Source of the DNA: Candidatus Puniceispirillum sp.
GTDB taxonomy: Bacteria; Pseudomonadota; Alphaproteobacteria; Puniceispirillales; Puniceispirillaceae
Direction: 5' to 3'
Length of the DNA: 16,340 nucleotides
NCBI GenBank assembly: GCA_016780525.1
Contig: JADHLR010000018.1
Coordinates: 1 to 16,340, forward strand
The notes beneath the pieces were generated by a model. That model made no database searches. It worked only from the letters and a program-made list of their open reading frames with translations, and was not told the DNA's origin. The translations under genes were made by a program, and so were the position numbers. The number at the start of each line of letters is the position of its first letter. Positions within the stretch are counted from its first letter, which is position 1. This document shows positions 13,557 through 16,340 of the stretch, piece after piece.

Positions 13557-15845
13557 TTGCCGTCACGTGATGATAATGACGGCGATGCTGCCCTGCCCGA
13601 TGATGATACGCTGATTGACTATATTAACAGCTGTCCGCAGCCACCCCGGCCACGCGATATTGCCCGCGCCTTTAAACTTGATGCTGATTTACGGCCAGCT
13701 TTGCGACGGCGGCTGCGCGCGCTTGCCGAAACCGGAAAGCTCAATAACAACCGGCCAGAATCCGGGCAAAAGACTGGCGCGTTACCCGAAATTAGCGTGC
13801 TGGAAATTTTGGGGTTTGATGATGATGGCAACGGTCAGGCACGTCCGGTCGATGATAACGCCCCAGCCGTCAGTGAAATCTGTGTCAGGCTGAGCCGCCG
13901 TTCAGGCCGCGCGCCAGCCGTCGGACAGCAGATTCTGGCACGTCTGACACAGATTGGCCCGACGCAGTATGAGGCCGCAATCATCCGGGTTCTGGATCGC
14001 CAACCAAAGCGCCTGTTTGGTATTGCTGTGGCGACTGGCAAAAAATTTCTGATAACCCCCGCGACGCGCGGCAAGCGTGACCAGCTAAACCTGATCATGG
14101 CAGATGGTGAGACAGTTCGTGATGGCGATCTGGTTGAGGTGGCGGTGCAGTCCGGTCGCGGTGCGATCAGCAAATCCGCACGGTTAATCGCCAATCTTGG
14201 TAACCGCAACCAGTCCGGCGCCTTTAGCGCCCTTGCGCTTGCCGAATTTAATATCAGACATGAATTTCCCGAAACGGCTCTGCGTGAGGCCGAGGCGTTG
14301 AAAACACCGCCTGTCACAACCCGCCGTGATCTGCGAGATACCCCGCTTGTGACCATTGATGGGGCCGATGCGCGCGATTTTGATGACGCGGTTTTTGCCG
14401 AACCAGCAGATCAGGGCGGCTGGCGCCTGCTGATCGCCATTGCCGATGTATCGCATTATGTCCGGCCCCAGACGGCGCTTGATCAGGAAGCCAGATTGCG
14501 CGGCAACTCGGTATATTTACCCGACCGCGTTGTGCCGATGTTGCCAGAAATAATCTCGAATGATTTATGTTCGCTCCGCCCGCATGAAGACCGTGCGGCG
14601 ATGGTTGCCGAAATTTTCATTGATAAAGACGGCCAGCGGCAATCCTACCATATCGAACGTGCCATGATCAGGTCGCATGCACGTCTCACATATGATCAGG
14701 TGCAGGCGGTTTATGACGGCACCCTCGACGAGGCTGATTGTCAGGTGCCGCATGGCACATTGCATGCGCTATTTGCTGCCTGGCGTGCGCTGACAATTGC
14801 CCGCAAAGAACGGGCACCCTTGGCGCTCAATCTGAAAGAACGCCGCGTTATCATGGCCGAGGACAACACCCCGCTGCGTATTGAACAAAGATCACAAAAC
14901 GAGGCACAGCGCCTTATTGAAGATTTTATGATCACCGCCAATGTGGCGGCGGCAGACCGGTTGATTGCGGCAAAAAAACTCTGCGTGTTTCGCGTTCATG
15001 ACACGCCAGACCCGAAAAAAGCCGCCAATCTTGCCAAGCTGGCCGAGGCCATTGGCGCCAATTTCAATATGGGACAGGTATTGCGCCCGCATCATTTCAA
15101 TCAAATTCTCGACGCCGCGACTGGCACCGCTGATATGACAACAATCAATGAAGCGGTATTACGCAGTCAGGCCAAGGCTGTTTACAGCATTGATAATATT
15201 GGGCATTTCGGACTGGCTCTGCGCAATTACGCGCATTTCACCTCACCAATACGTCGATATTCAGATCTTCTGGTGCATCGCGCACTGAACGATGCGGCGG
15301 TACCAAAACAGCAGCCAAAAGATGGTCTTGATGGGCTGCGGGCTGATCAGGTGGCTGAAATCTGCACGCATATTTCAGAAACCGAGGCCAATGCGTCGGC
15401 TGCCGAACGCCGCACCATCGATCGCTTTGCGGCGGCGTTATTTGAAACCCGACTCGGCGAAGTCGTTGATGGCGTGATTGTGGCCGTGACCAGTTTTGGC
15501 GCATTTGTCCGGCTTGAGGATGGCGCGGCAGATGGTTTGATGCCGATGCATGCGCTGCCTGATGATTATTATGATTATCAGGAAGCAACGGAAAGTCTGC
15601 AAGGCCGGCATAATGGCTGGCTATTCACCTCGGGCAATGCGGTCAAGGTCAAAATAACCGAAGTCACCGCGATTGCTGGCGGCATTTTGCTGGATTGGGT
15701 CGAGGGCGGCACGATCAACACGCAAAACCGCAAAAAACGCTCTGGCCACCAGCAACGCCCCGCATCCACAGCGTCACGCAAAAACCAAGCAAAGTCACGC
15801 ACAGGCAAAGCGAAATCACGCACAGGCAGGGCAAAAAGACGCTGA
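13557..15845 (+). CDS. rnr: Ribonuclease R (RNB-family exoribonuclease), TTG start
   Basis: A 762-residue 3'-to-5' exoribonuclease that degrades structured RNA. In order: an N-terminal helix-turn-helix-like segment (about 17-62), cold-shock-like OB folds (about 75-215), the RNB catalytic domain (about 258-590) with DARDFDDAV (271-279) supplying Mg-binding aspartates and the RNB signature HFTSPIRRYSDLLVHRAL (560-577), an S1 domain (about 634-715), and a basic tail (723-762). The tail holds three seven-residue repeats of the form SRxxxAK (740-760), with exact 21-bp DNA period at 15774, 15795 and 15816. The start must be the TTG at 13557: no ATG or GTG in frame occurs before the helix-turn-helix, and the preceding codon is the topA stop. 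A weak AAGG lies about 11 bases upstream inside topA. Re-initiation by ribosomes finishing topA is the likely mode. Confidence 0.93.
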   Translation: MPSRDDNDGDAALPDDDTLIDYINSCPQPPRPRDIARAFKLDADLRPALRRRLRALAETGKLNNNRPESGQKTGALPEISVLEILGFDDDGNGQARPVDDNAPAVSEICVRLSRRSGRAPAVGQQILARLTQIGPTQYEAAIIRVLDRQPKRLFGIAVATGKKFLITPATRGKRDQLNLIMADGETVRDGDLVEVAVQSGRGAISKSARLIANLGNRNQSGAFSALALAEFNIRHEFPETALREAEALKTPPVTTRRDLRDTPLVTIDGADARDFDDAVFAEPADQGGWRLLIAIADVSHYVRPQTALDQEARLRGNSVYLPDRVVPMLPEIISNDLCSLRPHEDRAAMVAEIFIDKDGQRQSYHIERAMIRSHARLTYDQVQAVYDGTLDEADCQVPHGTLHALFAAWRALTIARKERAPLALNLKERRVIMAEDNTPLRIEQRSQNEAQRLIEDFMITANVAAADRLIAAKKLCVFRVHDTPDPKKAANLAKLAEAIGANFNMGQVLRPHHFNQILDAATGTADMTTINEAVLRSQAKAVYSIDNIGHFGLALRNYAHFTSPIRRYSDLLVHRALNDAAVPKQQPKDGLDGLRADQVAEICTHISETEANASAAERRTIDRFAAALFETRLGEVVDGVIVAVTSFGAFVRLEDGAADGLMPMHALPDDYYDYQEATESLQGRHNGWLFTSGNAVKVKITEVTAIAGGILLDWVEGGTINTQNRKKRSGHQQRPASTASRKNQAKSRTGKAKSRTGRAKRR
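15774..15832 (+). repeat. 21-bp direct repeats encoding the basic tail of RNase R
   Basis: TCACGC recurs at 15774, 15795 and 15816 with an exact 21-bp period. The units encode SRKNQAK, SRTGKAK and SRTGRAK. The last two units are closely similar in DNA (15791-15811 against 15812-15832); the first has diverged. The arrangement suggests in-frame tandem duplication of a basic RNA-binding tail. Confidence 0.75.
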
Positions 15846-15852
15846 TGCAGGC

Positions 15853-15881
15853 TTGACATTTTGCGCGTTTTACCGCAGGTT
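15853..15881 (+). promoter_or_regulatory. Candidate rpmG promoter with perfect TTGACA -35
   Basis: GCTTGACA with a perfect -35 hexamer (15853-15858) begins eight bases after the rnr stop. The 17-bp-spaced -10, CAGGTT (15876-15881), is poor, but the layout of TTGACA followed by a GC-rich spacer and a GCGCG discriminator resembles promoters of alphaproteobacterial translation genes. The leader would be about 65 bases. Confidence 0.4.
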
Positions 15882-15953
15882 GCGCGCAGATTTTACGGTG
15901 ACCGCCTATTTCATCGGTAAATAAGCGTCACATTGCATTAAGGAGTATGTGTC

Positions 15954-16121
15954 ATGGCCAAGCCAGCGACCCTTCAGATCAAGCTCATCAGCACAGCCGA
16001 TACCGGCTATTTTTACGTGACCAAGAAAAACCCACGGACAAAGCCGGAAAAACTTGAGCTGAAAAAATATGATCCACGTGCGCGCAAGCATGTGATCTTC
16101 CGCGAAAGCAAAATTAAATAG
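15954..16121 (+). CDS. rpmG: 50S ribosomal protein L33
   Basis: A 55-residue L33 beginning MAKPATLQIKLISTADTGYF and ending FRESKIK, the normal length and both ends of the Gram-negative form. It contains no cysteine, so it is the zinc-independent C-minus type rather than the CxxC form. It contacts the E-site region of the large subunit. TAAGGAG (15939-15945) is an excellent ribosome site eight bases before the ATG. It is separated from rnr by 108 bp with its own candidate promoter, and is followed after 27 bp by a ROK-like gene. Confidence 0.97.
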   Translation: MAKPATLQIKLISTADTGYFYVTKKNPRTKPEKLELKKYDPRARKHVIFRESKIK

Positions 16122-16148
16122 CATTTTGCCCGCGCCGAAAGGCCTGCC

Positions 16149-16340
16149 ATGTCAATTGGCATTCACATCGCAACTGATTTCATCAGCACCGCCACCTTAT
16201 CCAGGGGCGGTGATTTTGTTTATTATGAACAAATTGAAACACCAATTGACGATATCAACGCGCTTTGCCGGGGCATTGCAGAGCTTGTAGAAAAATCATC
16301 TGGCGGGTCATCTGGCGCCGTCAGCGTCGCCGTCAATGCT
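16149..16340 (+). CDS. ROK-family sugar kinase-like protein, cut by window end
   Basis: The first 64 codons of a gene that runs off the window. The start MSIGIHIATDFISTATL, then a GGDFVYYEQIETP strand, the DDINALCRGIAELV helix and a GAVSVAV strand, align by eye with the N-terminal half-domain of ROK proteins (MSIGIDIGGTKI..., then a TP-ending strand, helix and GVGxPG). The phosphate-binding signature DxGGT is replaced by HIATD, so the ATP site is altered and the protein may not be a working kinase. GAAAGG lies about six bases before the ATG. It may be cotranscribed with rpmG, since no terminator is apparent between them. The rest of the protein is needed to decide whether it is an active sugar kinase, a pseudo-kinase or a different ASKHA-fold protein. 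Confidence 0.5.
   Translation, partial: MSIGIHIATDFISTATLSRGGDFVYYEQIETPIDDINALCRGIAELVEKSSGGSSGAVSVAVNA

Noticed and set aside
13835..14356. A 173-codon minus-strand frame opposite rnr
   Set aside because: Antisense to conserved RNase R sequence; arginine/serine-rich with no recognisable motif.
1..16340. CRISPR array, insertion sequence or defence operon
   Set aside because: No regularly spaced repeats with unique spacers, no transposase, and no defence-type gene were found; only the integrase hints at cargo outside the window.

Overview
The window looks like a piece of an alphaproteobacterial chromosome, possibly a marine SAR116-type lineage, although that finer placement is only a guess. 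The evidence is the gene set and order (gatCAB diverging from ruvX, then pyrB, a pyrC-like gene, plsY, dprA, topA, rnr, rpmG), an alphaproteobacterial-style RuvX N-terminus, TopA and RNase R with long basic tails, a cysteine-free L33, and a full CtrA-type box in front of dprA.

Left edge (1-1619): a tyrosine recombinase gene on the minus strand lies directly downstream of a complete tRNA-Ser(GCU) gene, about 100 bp from its 3' end. The integrase DNA is visibly more AT-rich than the rest. This is the classic end of an integrated genomic island or prophage, whose body would lie to the left, outside the window. Between tRNA and integrase there is a 12-bp tandem repeat that may be an operator or integrase arm site. 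No cargo of the element is visible.

Middle (1620-9643): a LysR-type regulator with a TTG start converges on gatB, and the two stop codons overlap within one CTAG. The gatC-gatA-gatB operon (minus strand) encodes the tRNA-dependent amidotransferase, with overlapping or coupled starts. Divergent from it is ruvX. Next comes pyrB (aspartate transcarbamylase), coupled by ATGA to a dihydroorotase-like gene that has lost most of its metal ligands and is therefore probably a structural partner of PyrB rather than an enzyme. plsY (acyl-phosphate:glycerol-3-phosphate acyltransferase) follows closely.

Right (9644-16340): dprA, with a candidate CtrA-controlled leaderless promoter; topA, with a duplicated TTGACA element upstream; rnr, whose only plausible start (TTG) follows the topA TAA with no gap and in the same frame; rpmG with its own candidate promoter; and the first 64 codons of a ROK-like sugar kinase with an altered phosphate-binding motif.

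The most notable non-coding signals are the TTAA-N7-TTAAC box at dprA, two degenerate tandem-repeat arrays that begin over the stop codons of ruvX and plsY, and a recurring arrangement in which Shine-Dalgarno-less genes (ruvX, pyrB, dprA) have a plausible -10 box 5-9 bp before their ATG. No CRISPR array, rRNA, insertion sequence or recognisable defence system is present.
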